Shown here in pieces: positions 29,226 through 39,800 of a stretch of 64,000 nt of DNA (position 1 is the first letter of the stretch; each line of letters starts with the position of its first letter). The position numbers and the translations under genes are program-made. The DNA is taken from the NCBI GenBank assembly GCA_002441135.1, contig DJVJ01000018.1:1-64000 (forward strand). Direction: 5' to 3'. The notes under the pieces are model-generated. The model ran no database searches. It was given only the letters and a program-made list of their open reading frames with translations, and was not told the origin of the DNA. Source of the DNA: Caryophanales bacterium UBA6259. Its GTDB lineage: Bacteria > Bacillota > Bacilli > Tepidibacillales > Tepidibacillaceae.

Positions 29226-29756
29226 ATGAAGATAAAAACATGGGAATTGAAAAAAAGAAAAGATCCTCTTAAATTTCATTATACAGAAGATCTAAGTGCT
29301 TTAGCAAAAGAGTTTCCGCAAATAAAAAAAATTACTCCAGTAAATATAAATGGTACAGCTACTGAACTGGCTGGTTTATATAAAGTTAAAGGAGTAATGG
29401 AAACAACTCTTTCTATGGAATGCTCTAAATGTTTAAGTGACTTTGATTATCTTTTAAAAGCAGAATTTGAAGAGTTATTTGTTTCAGAAGAAGTAGAAAC
29501 TAATTTTACTGATGATGAAGATGACGAAACTATTCATGCTCTGGAAAATGACGAAATTGATTTAGCGACAATTATAGAGGAACAATTTATTGTGAATATC
29601 CCATTTATTCCTGTTTGTAATACGGATTGCAAGGGATTATGTGTAGTATGTGGAACGAATTTAAATGAAGAAACTTGTGATTGTAAGGTGGAAAAAATCG
29701 ATCCAAGATTAGCGGATCTTCAAAAATGGTTTGACCAAATGGATAGAAAAGAGTAA
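29226..29756 (+). CDS. ylbN: DUF177/YceD family protein (YlbN)
   Basis: This is the small acidic YceD family protein that nearly always precedes rpmF. In plants and some bacteria homologs are linked to 23S rRNA accumulation. Cysteine pairs are visible in MECSKCLSDF and, near the C-terminus, CNTDCKGLCVVCGTN plus CDC, suggesting metal binding. The middle is rich in Asp and Glu. ATG 29226 is chosen because GAGGTGA lies five bases upstream, and the in-frame GTG at 29217 falls in that site. It is followed 65 bases later by rpmF. Confidence 0.9.
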   Translation: MKIKTWELKKRKDPLKFHYTEDLSALAKEFPQIKKITPVNINGTATELAGLYKVKGVMETTLSMECSKCLSDFDYLLKAEFEELFVSEEVETNFTDDEDDETIHALENDEIDLATIIEEQFIVNIPFIPVCNTDCKGLCVVCGTNLNEETCDCKVEKIDPRLADLQKWFDQMDRKE

Positions 29757-29821
29757 AATAGCAATTGTTTTTATTTTGCTTTTCTAATATTTAAGCTAAT
29801 TTCTTCAAGGAGGTGGAATAC

Positions 29822-29995
29822 ATGGCAGTACCTTTTAGAAGAACTTCTAAAACCCGTCGCGATAAGCGCCGCACTCATTATAAACTAGAAGTACCTGGAT
29901 TAGTTAAGTGCTCCAATTGTGGAGAATATAAATTAGCTCATCGAGTATGCAAAAGCTGCGGAAGCTATAAAGGGAAAGAAGTTGCAAGTAAATAA
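29822..29995 (+). CDS. rpmF: 50S ribosomal protein L32
   Basis: L32 of the large ribosomal subunit, 57 residues, starts [20 protein letters not shown]. It keeps two cysteine pairs, CSNC and CKSC, so it is the zinc-binding form. ATG 29822 is used with AAGGAGGTGG upstream; the in-frame GTG at 29813 belongs to the ribosome binding site. A terminator follows. Confidence 0.97.
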   Translation: MAVPFRRTSKTRRDKRRTHYKLEVPGLVKCSNCGEYKLAHRVCKSCGSYKGKEVASK

Positions 29996-30008
29996 TGATT
30001 TTAAATTA

Positions 30009-30037
30009 GCAGGAACATTTATGTTCTTGCTTTTTTT
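30009..30037 (+). terminator. Terminator after rpmF
   Basis: The stem GCAGGAACA / TGTTCTTGC (one G-T wobble) with a TTTA loop is followed by seven T's. It separates the ylb cluster from the FapR regulon. Confidence 0.88.
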
Positions 30038-30038
30038 G

Positions 30039-30067
30039 TTGCATAAATTCTATTTTTTTACTATACT
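30039..30067 (+). promoter_or_regulatory. Promoter of the fapR-plsX-fab operon
   Basis: A TTGCAT -35 box and a TATACT -10 box are separated by 17 bases. The predicted start point falls near 30074, inside the FapR box, which is the arrangement for direct repression. Confidence 0.6.
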
Positions 30068-30070
30068 TAA

Positions 30071-30087
30071 TTAGTACCAGATACTAA
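30071..30087. promoter_or_regulatory. FapR operator
   Basis: TTAGTACCAGATACTAA is a palindrome (TTAGTA/TACTAA arms) that fits the known FapR box. It overlaps the expected transcription start of fapR. In B. subtilis FapR binds such sites and is released by malonyl-CoA, so the operon is derepressed when the lipid precursor builds up. Confidence 0.88.
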
Positions 30088-30106
30088 AAATAGGTTATAA
30101 GATAAG

Positions 30107-30703
30107 GTGGTGATTGTCATCACTAGGATTTCGAAGAAGAAAAGGCAAAATGATTTAATAAGTACCCTAGAAGGAAATCCATTTATTACTGATGAGGATC
30201 TAGCAAAAAAGTTTAAGGTTAGTATACAAACAATCCGTTTAGATAGAATGGAATTAGGTATCCCAGAGCTTCGGGAAAGAATGAAAACGATGGCAGAAAA
30301 AAATTATGACCATGTTCGTTCTCTTCATCTAAAAGAGGTTATTGGAGAAGTGATTGAACTTCAACTTGATCAGTATGGAATTTCACTATTAGAGATTACA
30401 GAGGATCAAGTTTTTGAAAAAACCAAAATTGCGAGAGGGCATTTTATTTTTGCCCAAGCGAACTCCTTGGCTGTTGCATTAATTAATGAAGAGATTGCTC
30501 TAACTGCAAAAGCGGATATCAAATTTATTCGTCCAACTTACCTTTCTGAAAGAGTAATTGCTAAAGCAAAGGTAGTTAATTCTAGTAATGAGTATAGTGA
30601 TATTGAAGTAAATACATATGTTGATAATGAATTAGTATTTAAAGGAATGTTTACTGTTTATCGCTCCAATGAGTTAACACAGATGAAGGAGGAAAGAAAA
30701 TGA
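30107..30703 (+). CDS. fapR: Malonyl-CoA-responsive repressor of lipid synthesis genes FapR
   Basis: FapR represses fatty acid and phospholipid genes until malonyl-CoA binds. The N-terminal helix-turn-helix contains ITDEDLAKKFKVSIQTIRLD, and the C-terminal hot-dog domain shows ARGHFIFAQANSLAVALI, both very close to B. subtilis FapR. The start is unclear. In-frame GTGs at 30107 and 30110 lie inside the best ribosome binding site (AAGGTGGTGAT, 30104-30114). That site and the length of B. subtilis FapR point instead to an ATC codon at 30119 as the true start. The end overlaps plsX as ATGA. Confidence 0.93.
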   Translation: MVIVITRISKKKRQNDLISTLEGNPFITDEDLAKKFKVSIQTIRLDRMELGIPELRERMKTMAEKNYDHVRSLHLKEVIGEVIELQLDQYGISLLEITEDQVFEKTKIARGHFIFAQANSLAVALINEEIALTAKADIKFIRPTYLSERVIAKAKVVNSSNEYSDIEVNTYVDNELVFKGMFTVYRSNELTQMKEERK

Positions 30704-31686
30704 GGATTGCCCTAGATTGTATGGGTGGTGATCATGCTCCCAAAAGCACCGTAGAGGGGGCAATTGAAGCGGCCAAATTATATACAGATATTGAGATCAT
30801 TCTTGTGGGTATTGAAGAGGAGATAAAAAAACATCTTCCAGAAGTAGTTCCCTCTAATATTTTAATAAAGCATGCTGATGAAGTAATTCTAACAGAGGAA
30901 GAACCAGTTAAGGCGGTACGTAAGAAGAAGAACTCTTCTTTGGTAATTGCTGCTAAGATGGTGAAGGATAATGAAGCAAATGCTGTTATTAGTGCAGGAA
31001 ATACGGGTGCATTAATGACAGCAGGATTGCTGATTGCTGGAAGAATTAAAGGAATAGAACGTCCGGCGTTAGCTCCTGTTTTGCCTACAACAGGAAAAAA
31101 TGGGGTATTAGTTTTAGATGTTGGAGCTAACATTGATCCTAAACCAGAGAATTTAGCGCAGTATGCAATAATGGGTAAAATTTATGCAGAACAAATACTA
31201 GGCATTCCAAATCCAAGAATAGGATTATTAAATATTGGTGTAGAGGAAAACAAAGGAAATGAGTTAACGAAAAGCACTTATCCACTTTTAAAGGAGTTGC
31301 CAATTAATTTTGTGGGCAATGTGGAAGCAAGAGAAGTACCAAGTGGAGTTTGTGATGTGTTAATCTGTGATGGGTTTACTGGAAACATGGTTTTGAAGCT
31401 AACAGAGGGATTAGGTAAATCTATTTTTACTATGTTAAAAGATGTATTCACTAAAAATCTTACTACTAAATTTGCTGCAATCCTGTTAAAACCAGGTCTA
31501 AAAGAGTTTAAAAAGCGAATGGATTATACAGAGGTAGGAGGCGCTCCGCTTTTAGGGGTGAATGGTGCATTTATTAAAGCGCATGGTTCATCAGACGCAA
31601 AAGCGATTAAGAATGCGATAAGACAGGCACGTTTGTTTTTAATGAATCAGGTAATTGAAAAAATAAGTAGTGAAGTGAAGGAATAG
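30700..31686 (+). CDS. plsX: Phosphate acyltransferase PlsX
   Basis: PlsX converts acyl-ACP to acyl phosphate, the first step of phosphatidic acid synthesis in Firmicutes. The 328 residues start [14 protein letters not shown] and contain [38 protein letters not shown] and [13 protein letters not shown] sequence, all family marks. GGAGG precedes the ATG, which overlaps the fapR stop. Its substrate acyl-ACP comes from the fab genes that follow, so repressor, initiating acyltransferase and chain builder form one operon. Confidence 0.96.
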   Translation: MRIALDCMGGDHAPKSTVEGAIEAAKLYTDIEIILVGIEEEIKKHLPEVVPSNILIKHADEVILTEEEPVKAVRKKKNSSLVIAAKMVKDNEANAVISAGNTGALMTAGLLIAGRIKGIERPALAPVLPTTGKNGVLVLDVGANIDPKPENLAQYAIMGKIYAEQILGIPNPRIGLLNIGVEENKGNELTKSTYPLLKELPINFVGNVEAREVPSGVCDVLICDGFTGNMVLKLTEGLGKSIFTMLKDVFTKNLTTKFAAILLKPGLKEFKKRMDYTEVGGAPLLGVNGAFIKAHGSSDAKAIKNAIRQARLFLMNQVIEKISSEVKE

Positions 31687-31696
31687 GAGGGAGAAC

Positions 31697-32692
31697 ATGA
31701 GCGATATACGTGTAGGTATTTTAGGAACTGGTTCTTATTTACCGGAAAAAGTTTTAACAAATGCTGATTTGGAAAAAATGGTTGAAACCTCTGATGAGTG
31801 GATTGTTTCTAGAACTGGAATTAAAGAGAGAAGAATAGCGAGTAAATCACAAGCAGCTTCTGACCTAGCTTATGAAGCAGCATTGAAGGCTTTGGAGCAT
31901 GCTAATTTAACGGCGGAAGATTTGGATTTGATTCTAGTTGCTACCATTACTCCAGATATGATTTTTCCTTCCACATCGTGTATTTTACAAGATAAATTAG
32001 GTGCAACAAAAGCTGCTGCGTTTGATATTTCTGCGGCTTGCTCTGGATTTTTATATGGGCTATCAACTGCTCAGCAGTTCATCCAATCTGGAGTCTATAA
32101 GCATGTATTAGTAATTGGAGTAGAAACTTTATCTAAGATTATTGATTGGAATGATAGAAATACCTGTGTATTGTTTGGAGATGGTGCAGGTGCTGCTATT
32201 TTAGGCCCAGTAGAAGAAGGGTATGGAATAATGTCCTTTGAGTTAGGTGCTGATGGCTCGGGTGGTAATTTATTAAAATTACCTGCAGGTGGTTCTAGAT
32301 TGCCAGCGACATTAGAAACAGTAAATCAAGGATTACATTATCTACAAATGGCTGGTAAAGAAGTATTTAAGTTTGCAGTAAAGGTGATGGAACAAGCATC
32401 AATGAGGGTAATTGAAAAGGCCGGCTTAAATAAAGAGGATATTCATTTTTTAGTGCCTCATCAAGCAAACCTTCGAATTATTGATTATGCAGTAAAAAGA
32501 ATTGGGTTAGATGAAGAGAAGGTTGTTATTAATTTAGACCATTATGGAAATATGTCTGCAGCTTCAATACCTGTAGCTTTGGATGATGCTGTTAAAATGA
32601 ATAAAATCCAGCATGGTGATAATGTATTAATGATTGGCTTTGGAGCTGGTTTAACCTGGGGGGCCATGGTAATAAAATGGTATGGTAAATAA
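31697..32692 (+). CDS. fabH: Beta-ketoacyl-ACP synthase III
   Basis: FabH starts fatty acid chains by condensing an acyl-CoA primer with malonyl-ACP; in Bacillus it prefers branched primers. The catalytic triad is complete: Cys115 in ISAACSGF, His255 in VPHQAN and Asn285 in HYGNMSAA. Length is 331. It lies 11 bases after plsX behind GGAGGGAG. In B. subtilis the fabH genes are elsewhere; here one is built into the fap operon. Confidence 0.96.
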   Translation: MSDIRVGILGTGSYLPEKVLTNADLEKMVETSDEWIVSRTGIKERRIASKSQAASDLAYEAALKALEHANLTAEDLDLILVATITPDMIFPSTSCILQDKLGATKAAAFDISAACSGFLYGLSTAQQFIQSGVYKHVLVIGVETLSKIIDWNDRNTCVLFGDGAGAAILGPVEEGYGIMSFELGADGSGGNLLKLPAGGSRLPATLETVNQGLHYLQMAGKEVFKFAVKVMEQASMRVIEKAGLNKEDIHFLVPHQANLRIIDYAVKRIGLDEEKVVINLDHYGNMSAASIPVALDDAVKMNKIQHGDNVLMIGFGAGLTWGAMVIKWYGK

Positions 32693-32703
32693 GGGGGGGA
32701 ATC

Positions 32704-33672
32704 ATGAATAAGTTTGCAGTTGTCTTTCCTGGTCAAGGCTCTCAATATGTTCAAATGGGCTTCGATTTTTATACACAGTTTCCAGTGGCGAAACAGGTCT
32801 TTGATCAAGCAGATGAAATACTTGGTTATTCATTATCCTCGATTATTTTTAATGGCTTAGAAGAAACGCTAAGAATTACGAAGTACACGCAGCCTGCATT
32901 GTTTGTGACAAGTTTAGCGGTATGGAGCGTTTTTAAAGAACTTGGAATAACCCCATCGTTCATGGCAGGACATAGTTTAGGAGAATATAGTGCTTTAGCG
33001 GCCGCCGAAAGTATTTCTTTTGCAGACGGATTGATGATGGTTAGTAAACGGGGCCAATTTATGGAAGATGCGGTTCCATCAGGTCAAGGTACAATGGCTG
33101 CTGTAATGGGAATGGAAATTGATCCTCTCACAGCGATTTGCCATCAGATAACCGAAGCTGGGAACATTGTGGAATTAGCAAACATTAATACGCCAAATCA
33201 AATTGTAATTTCAGGTACTACAAATGGTGTTGAGCAAGCGATTGAGCTAGCTAAAAACAATGGTGCAAGAAGAGTGATTCCGTTATCCGTTAGTGGACCA
33301 TTTCATTCTAGGCTAATGCAACCAGCCAAAGAAAAGCTACAACCTATTGTTAATAATAGTACAATTTATGAGGCTAAAATTCCTGTTGTGATGAATGTTA
33401 CAGGCAAGGGAGAAATAGACCCAATCAAAATTAGAAGTAATCTAATTGACCAAGTAGTATCTCCTGTGCTTTGGACAAATAGTGTGGAATGGATGATTGC
33501 TAATGGAGTGGACACTTTCATTGAACTAGGTCCAGGAAAGGTTTTGTCGGGTCTAGTAAAAAAAATCGATAAGTCGAAAGCAGCTTATTCCATTGAAAAT
33601 GTTGCTAGCTGGGATGATTTCCTAGCGAAAGAAATGAATCATCAAAAAGGAGAGATTCATGTTGATGTTTGA
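32704..33672 (+). CDS. fabD: Malonyl-CoA:ACP transacylase
   Basis: FabD loads malonyl groups onto acyl carrier protein. The 322-residue protein opens with FPGQGSQYVQMG and has the nucleophile elbow GHSLGEY with Ser91. The partner His201 is in GPFHSRLM, and IELGPGKVL lies near the C-terminus. Its end overlaps the fabG start by 14 bases, so the two are co-translated. Confidence 0.96.
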   Translation: MNKFAVVFPGQGSQYVQMGFDFYTQFPVAKQVFDQADEILGYSLSSIIFNGLEETLRITKYTQPALFVTSLAVWSVFKELGITPSFMAGHSLGEYSALAAAESISFADGLMMVSKRGQFMEDAVPSGQGTMAAVMGMEIDPLTAICHQITEAGNIVELANINTPNQIVISGTTNGVEQAIELAKNNGARRVIPLSVSGPFHSRLMQPAKEKLQPIVNNSTIYEAKIPVVMNVTGKGEIDPIKIRSNLIDQVVSPVLWTNSVEWMIANGVDTFIELGPGKVLSGLVKKIDKSKAAYSIENVASWDDFLAKEMNHQKGEIHVDV

Positions 33673-34408
33673 TTCTAAAGTGGCTATCGTAACAGGAGCG
33701 TCAAGAGGTATTGGTAAACAAATAGCACTAACCTTAGCAAAAGCTGGTGCGAACATTGTAATTAATTATAAACAAAATATGGATCAAGCTGAGGAAGTGG
33801 CAAACGAGATTAGGGATTTTGGTCAAGAAGCTTTAGTCATTAAAGCGGATGTTTCTAAAGCTGAGGATGTTGAAGCGCTTGTGAAAACCACTCTAGATAA
33901 ATTTGGTAAAATTGATTTTTTAGTTAATAATGCTGCAGTAACTAAAGATAATCTGATAATGAGAATGAAAGAAGAGGATTGGGATCAAGTTTTAGATACC
34001 AATCTAAAAAGTATCTTTTTATTATCAAAGGCGATTTCAAGACCGATGTTAAAACAAAAAGAAGGAAGAATTGTGAATATCACTTCTGTAGTTGGTCTAA
34101 TCGGTAATGCAGGACAAAGCAATTATGCTGCTGCTAAAGCAGGGATGATTGGGCTTACTAAATCTTTAGCTCGTGAATTCGCATCACGTGGTATTACAGT
34201 AAATGCCGTAGCTCCTGGTTTTATAGACACAGATATGACAGAAGCTTTAAATGATGATATTAAAAGCGGAATGCTATCTCAGATTCCTTTGGCTCGCTTT
34301 GGTAAACCAGAGGATGTTGCTAATGTAGTGAAGTTTCTACTATCCAATGAGGCTGCTTATATGACAGGCCAAGTCTTACATGTTGATGGTGGCATGGTAA
34401 TGTACTAG
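33659..34408 (+). CDS. fabG: 3-oxoacyl-ACP reductase
   Basis: FabG is the NADPH-dependent short-chain dehydrogenase that reduces 3-ketoacyl-ACP. The cofactor motif TGASRGIG is near residues 12-19, the structural NNA follows, and the active-site Tyr156 and Lys160 are in NYAAAKAG. Length is 249. ATG 33659 has AAGGAGAG upstream; ATG 33665 is a second in-frame choice. It overlaps the end of fabD. Confidence 0.96.
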   Translation: MLMFDSKVAIVTGASRGIGKQIALTLAKAGANIVINYKQNMDQAEEVANEIRDFGQEALVIKADVSKAEDVEALVKTTLDKFGKIDFLVNNAAVTKDNLIMRMKEEDWDQVLDTNLKSIFLLSKAISRPMLKQKEGRIVNITSVVGLIGNAGQSNYAAAKAGMIGLTKSLAREFASRGITVNAVAPGFIDTDMTEALNDDIKSGMLSQIPLARFGKPEDVANVVKFLLSNEAAYMTGQVLHVDGGMVMY

Positions 34409-34454
34409 TTTTTTCCTAATCTATTTCGTATAATAGCGAGAGGAGGTGAACAAC

Positions 34455-34688
34455 ATGGATGAAATCTTTGACCGTGTAAAGAAAATTATTGTTGATCGTC
34501 TAGATGTTGATGAGGAGGAAGTAAGCCTAAATTCTGCATTTAAAGAGGATCTAGGCGCGGACTCTTTAGATATTGTTGAGTTAATCATGGAGCTTGAGGA
34601 TGAATTCGAGCTAGAAATTTCTGATGAAGATGCAGAAAAGATTAGTAAGGTATCTGAAGTAGTAGACTACATTAAAGCTCGCCAGTAA
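34455..34688 (+). CDS. acpP: Acyl carrier protein
   Basis: This is the 77-residue carrier of growing acyl chains. The phosphopantetheine site is Ser37 in the DSL motif ([11 protein letters not shown]). The protein is strongly acidic, as expected. ATG 34455 is used: GAGGAGGTGAA lies directly upstream, and the in-frame GTG at 34446 is part of it. A strong hairpin follows the stop. Confidence 0.96.
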   Translation: MDEIFDRVKKIIVDRLDVDEEEVSLNSAFKEDLGADSLDIVELIMELEDEFELEISDEDAEKISKVSEVVDYIKARQ

Positions 34689-34701
34689 TTTTTTTCTACA
34701 T

Positions 34702-34726
34702 AAGTCCCGTTTTTAAAACGGGACTT
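34702..34726 (+). terminator. Hairpin after acpP (terminator or partial attenuator)
   Basis: Twelve-base arms AAGTCCCGTTTT and AAAACGGGACTT have almost no loop. Only TAACTTAATTAATT follows, a weak T-run. It could reduce rather than stop transcription into fabF, giving excess acpP transcript. Confidence 0.6.
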
Positions 34727-34741
34727 TAACTTAATTAATTA

Positions 34742-34770
34742 TTGAAATGTTGAGGGAAACCTTTTATATA
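34742..34770 (+). promoter_or_regulatory. Possible sigma-A promoter of fabF
   Basis: TTGAAA and TATATA are separated by 17 bases in the 120-base gap after the acpP hairpin. No FapR-type palindrome is seen here. The -10 box is only a partial match. Confidence 0.4.
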
Positions 34771-34808
34771 GATTTTTAAAAAATGAGAAGCTTGTAAGGG
34801 GTGTAATT

Positions 34809-36050
34809 ATGGAAAAGCGTGTCGTGATTACTGGTATGGGAGTTATCTCTCCTGTTGGAAATAATCTTGAATTATTTTGGGATTCATTAATAAATGGAAA
34901 GTCAGGAGTGGGTTATATTACCCAATTCGATACCACAGAATATCCTGTGAAAATTGCTGCTGAGGTCAAGGATTTTCAAGCAGAGGAATTTATTGATAAA
35001 AAAGAGGCTCGCAGAATGGATCGTTTTGTACAATTTGCGGTTGCTGCAGCAAAAATGGCATTACAAGATGCTAACTTAACCATTGACGAAAGCAATGCTG
35101 AACGGATTGGAGTTTATATCGGATCTGGAATAGGTGGATTAATAACTATTGAGGATCAGCATAAGGTTTTATTAGAGAAGGGTCCTAAAAGAGTAAGTCC
35201 ATTTTTTATTCCGATGCTAATTGGAAATATGGCTTCTGGACAAGTTTCTATATTAACGGGAGCAAAGGGGCCAAATCATGCACCTGTTTCTGCATGTGCT
35301 ACTGGTACTCACGCTATAGGAGATGCTTTTTCTGTTATTCGTCGAGGAGATGCAGATGTAATGATTGCTGGAGGATCAGAAGCAACAATTACACCTTTAG
35401 CAGTAGCAGGGTTTTCAAGTATGAAAGCATTATCTACTAGAAACGAAGAGCCTCAGAAGGCAAGCCGCCCATTTGATAATGAGAGAGACGGATTTGTGAT
35501 GGCAGAAGGTTCTGGAGTATTAATTCTAGAATCTTTAGAGCATGCTAAAAAACGTGGAGCTACCATTTATGCTGAAGTAATAGGATATGGAGCTACTGGG
35601 GATGCATATCATCTTACTAGTCCTTCTCCAGATGGAGAAGGTGCATCAAGAGCAATGAAAATGGCTATTGATCGTGCAAATATTAAAACGGATGAAGTTG
35701 ATTATATAAATGCACATGGTACCTCTACACCGCTGAATGATCAATTTGAAACATTAGCAATTAAAAACACCTTTGCTGAGCACGCTTATAAGTTGGCGAT
35801 TAGCTCTACTAAATCAATGACTGGCCACCTTTTAGGTGCTGCAGGAGCAGTAGAAGGAATTGCCTTAGCATTGTCATTGAAAAATGGAATTATTCCACCA
35901 ACCATTAATTATGAAAATAACGATCCTAATTGCGATTTAGATTATGTTCCAAATCAAGCAAGGAAACAGGATATTAAAATAGGTTTATCTAATTCTTTAG
36001 GTTTTGGTGGACATAATGCTACAATAGTGATGAGAAAGTTTGAAGAATAA
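34809..36050 (+). CDS. fabF: Beta-ketoacyl-ACP synthase II
   Basis: FabF elongates acyl chains by condensing acyl-ACP with malonyl-ACP. The 413 residues carry the Cys-His-His triad: Cys163 in SACATGTH, His303 in NAHGTSTP and His340 in [21 protein letters not shown] precedes the ATG. It follows acpP after a hairpin and lies 17 bases before the rnc start. This linkage is absent from the B. subtilis fap operon. Confidence 0.96.
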   Translation: MEKRVVITGMGVISPVGNNLELFWDSLINGKSGVGYITQFDTTEYPVKIAAEVKDFQAEEFIDKKEARRMDRFVQFAVAAAKMALQDANLTIDESNAERIGVYIGSGIGGLITIEDQHKVLLEKGPKRVSPFFIPMLIGNMASGQVSILTGAKGPNHAPVSACATGTHAIGDAFSVIRRGDADVMIAGGSEATITPLAVAGFSSMKALSTRNEEPQKASRPFDNERDGFVMAEGSGVLILESLEHAKKRGATIYAEVIGYGATGDAYHLTSPSPDGEGASRAMKMAIDRANIKTDEVDYINAHGTSTPLNDQFETLAIKNTFAEHAYKLAISSTKSMTGHLLGAAGAVEGIALALSLKNGIIPPTINYENNDPNCDLDYVPNQARKQDIKIGLSNSLGFGGHNATIVMRKFEE

Positions 36051-36067
36051 AATTGGTGGTGAAAGTT

Positions 36068-36781
36068 TTGGCGAAGGATTTTAAGCCCTTGCAAGAATCT
36101 TTAGGAATTTACTTTGAAAATGTTAAGCTACTTAAACAAGCCTTTACTCACTCTTCTTATGTAAATGAACATCGTAATCAACATTTACAAGATAATGAAC
36201 GTTTAGAGTTTTTAGGAGATGCCGTTCTAGAACTAGCTGTCTCCGATTATCTCTTTAATCATTTTCCTAATATGAAGGAAGGACAGATGACAAAGCTAAG
36301 AGCGGCCATTGTTTGTGAGGCATCTTTAGTAGAACAAGCTGAATCTCTCAATTTTGGAGATTTCGTCAGATTAGGTAAGGGTGAGGAAATCACAGGAGGC
36401 AGAAATCGTCCTGCATTATTAGCGGATGTTTTTGAATCCTTTATTGGTGCACTTTATTTAGATAAGGGATTTGATGAGGCGGTTAACTTTTTAAAGAAAT
36501 ACGTATTTCCTAAGATTGATCATGGTGATTTTTTCCAGGTGCATGATTATAAAACTCAATTGCAGGAATATGTTCAGCATGATAATTTAGGAAATATTGT
36601 ATATCAAATCATTGATGAAAAAGGTCCGGCACATGATAAGGTATTTCATTCTCAGGTTCTTATAGAGAACAAAGTATTTGGAGTTGGGATTGGAAAAAGT
36701 AAAAAAGAATCAGAACAGAAGGCGGCCTATTTAACACTTGTGCAATTAGGTGTACTTAAAGAGTTTTCTGTAAATAAATAA
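36068..36781 (+). CDS. rnc: Ribonuclease III
   Basis: RNase III cuts double-stranded RNA in rRNA precursors and other structured RNA. The signature [14 protein letters not shown] (metal-binding acidic residues) is followed by the C-terminal double-stranded RNA-binding domain with [11 protein letters not shown] and [18 protein letters not shown] 36068 is preferred, with GGTGGTGAAAG upstream; an in-frame TTG at 36053 lacks a site. About 237 residues result. The order rnc-smc-ftsY is conserved in Bacillus. Confidence 0.95.
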   Translation: MAKDFKPLQESLGIYFENVKLLKQAFTHSSYVNEHRNQHLQDNERLEFLGDAVLELAVSDYLFNHFPNMKEGQMTKLRAAIVCEASLVEQAESLNFGDFVRLGKGEEITGGRNRPALLADVFESFIGALYLDKGFDEAVNFLKKYVFPKIDHGDFFQVHDYKTQLQEYVQHDNLGNIVYQIIDEKGPAHDKVFHSQVLIENKVFGVGIGKSKKESEQKAAYLTLVQLGVLKEFSVNK

Positions 36782-36786
36782 TTCCT

Positions 36787-36810
36787 AACAGCCTCCAATT
36801 GGAGGCTGTT
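36787..36810 (+). terminator. Hairpin between rnc and smc
   Basis: A perfect 24-base palindrome has arms AACAGCCTCCAA and TTGGAGGCTGTT, followed by CTAATTATT. It is probably the terminator of the fap-rnc operon, but the T-run is weak, so read-through into smc is possible. Confidence 0.6.
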
Positions 36811-36887
36811 CTAATTATTACAAGCAATAAATTGAATCATATGGTAAAATAAAGGAATTGAGAAAGGTTTATCAAGGAGAGGAATCT

Positions 36888-39800
36888 ATGCATCTTAAAA
36901 AAGTGGAACTGTTAGGATTTAAGTCCTTTGCAGATCGTACAGAAGTGGAATTTGTGCCTGGTATTACGGCAATTGTTGGCCCAAATGGAAGTGGGAAAAG
37001 CAATATTACTGATGCCGTACGTTGGGTATTAGGGGAGCAAAGTGCAAAAAACCTACGCGGAGGCAAAATGGAGGATATTATTTTTGCTGGGAGCGATAGT
37101 AGAAAAGCGATTAATTATAGTGAGGTTTCTTTAACTTTAGATAATGAAGACCATTCATTAGATTTGGAATATGCAGAGGTTACTGTAACGAGAAGACTTT
37201 ACCGTTCGGGTGAAAGTGATTATTTTATTAATAATAGAGCTTGTAGATTAAAAGATATTACCCAGTTATTTATGGATACGGGATTGGGGAAAGAAGCCTA
37301 TTCAATTATAGGACAAGGTAAAATAGAAGAAATCTTAAGCTCCCGCTCAGAAGACCGCAGGGGTGTTTTTGAAGAAGCAGCGGGAATTGTGAAATATAAA
37401 ACAAGGAAAAAGGAATCACAAAAAAAATTAGATGAAACAGAGCAAAATTTGATTCGCATTCAGGATTTAATTTTTGAGCTTGAAGGGCAATTAGATCCGT
37501 TAGAGCAGCAAGCAAAAAAAGCACATCAATACAAGGAATTAGCAGAAACTTTAAAAGAAATTAACATTCAAACCTATGTTTATGATATAGAAAAAACTCA
37601 TCTCGAATGGAGAGAGATGGAAGAAACAAAAAAGAACTTCTCCAATCAATTAGTTGACCTACAATCTAGTGTAAGTCAAATTGATGCTTCAATTGAAGGG
37701 AAACGTTGGAATGCCAATCAGTTAGAGAAAGAACTTGAGGAATTGAACCAGCACCTGATTCAAATTAGTGAAGAAGTAGAAAGAACAGAAGGAAAACGAG
37801 AAGTTTTAAGAGAACGAGCCAAAAACCAATCAAATCAAATGGCACAAACCAACCAAGAAATTGTTAAGCTACTTGAAAAGAAACAAGGTTTAATAAAACA
37901 AATAGAAAATATTCAAGAGAAAATAAAGAATATAAGAGAAAATATTGCCCAGTTAACTGAAGAATTAGATAACGAAGAAAAAAATTTAAATGATTCTTCG
38001 AATAATAGTAAAAATAGCATTGAAGAACTTAAAAATGAATATTTTGAGCTATTGAATCAAATGGCGACCCTTCGCAATGAACTTCGCCATTTGCAAAATA
38101 ATAAGGAAAGCCTATTGCAAAGCATCCAAAGAGAGACGAACGATTCTAATCAATTGATAACACAAAAAGAAGGGCTCCAGGAAAGAAAAGAAAATGGATT
38201 GAAAGAATTTTCTCTTGTAAAAGAAGAGATAGAGTTAGTGGGAGAAAAATATCGTCAAGCTATTACCACTCAACGTCAATTGATGATAGAAAAGGAAGAG
38301 AAAACAGCAGAATTACAAAAACTTCAACAAAAATTGGATACGCTTGCCTCTCGACAAGAGGTTTTAACAGAAATGCAAGCAGACTTCTCTGGTTTTCAAT
38401 TTGGGGTTAAAGAAATTTTAAAATATCGGGATCGAAAAAAAATTCAAGGAATTCATGGCGCAATCGCAGAAATGCTAACTGTTTCTAAACAGTATGAAAT
38501 GGCAATTGAGACAGCCCTTGGTGGAGCTTTACAATATGTTATTGTTGATGATGAAGCAGTTGGACGTAAAGCGATACAGCTTTTGAAAGAGAATAAGCTA
38601 GGAAAAGCAACTTTTTTACCGCTTAATGTAATTAAAGGTAAACGAATCCCAGATTATGATATACAAAAGCTACAAAAGCTTGATGGCTATATTGGTGTGG
38701 CTGTAGATTTGGTTAAAGCAGAACCTACATATCAAAATGTAATAGAGTATTATTTGGGACAGGTTATTATTGTCTCAGATTTAAAGGTGGCTAATGATGC
38801 AGCTAAAATATTAGGGTATCGTAATCGGATTGTTACTATTGAAGGAGATATCGTTAATCCAGGTGGCTCCATGACAGGTGGAAGCAATCAGAAGAAAAAT
38901 GGTGGCTTATTAAGTAGACAAAGAGAAATTGATGAATTAGAGACACAATTAAAACAGATTAAGAAAGAGTTAATCAATGCTCAGGTTTTATATGATAAGG
39001 TAAAATTAAATGAGAAAAGTATTCACGACCAAATTGAAAAGCTCAAGGAGCAAGGTGAGCATTTAAGAATAAAACAACAAAAAATTGAAAGCTTGATAAA
39101 GCAATATGAATACGAGTGGAAGATTTTAAACGATCGACATGTGGTTTTAGAGCAGGATATCCATAATCGAAATAGAGAATTAGAGGAAATTTCTACTAAA
39201 GAGGCATTGATACAAGAGGATGTTGACCGTAAAACGGTATTGGAGAAAGAGCTTCAGGAGAACATAGAGCAATTAGAAAAAGCAAGAAAGATGGATGAGT
39301 CTAAACGTGAAACAGTTAGTCAAACCATTACAGACTTGAAAATAAATGTTGCTCGTTTAAATCAAGAATTAGATGGTACAGTGCAAACTGAAGAACGTTT
39401 AGCAAATGAACTTAAAGAAACTGAGGAAAGAATTGATAATTATCAAAAATCGTATATTGAATTGGAAGAATTTATTGATAGTCAACGAGATGATGAAGAA
39501 TTATTGCAAAATCAGATTGAGGAAGTAAAATTAAAGAAGGCTCTTCTTCAAAAAACAATCGATGAAAAGAGAAAAACAAGATCTGTAATCATTCAGGAAA
39601 TTGATACTCAGGAAGCAGGGATAAAGGATACTCGAAAGCAACTGAAAATAGTAGAGGATGGCCTTCATCAGACAGAGGTCAAGCTGAATCGTTTAGATGT
39701 TGAACTGAATAATTTGCTAGCTCAACTATCAGAAGAATATGAAGTAAGCTATGAGTGGGCCAAAAGTCAGATTCAACCTGTTGAAGACATTCAAGAGGCA

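Noticed and set aside
30732..31133. 133-residue minus-strand ORF opposite plsX
   Set aside because: It is a shadow frame of a conserved gene, without a ribosome binding site or motif.
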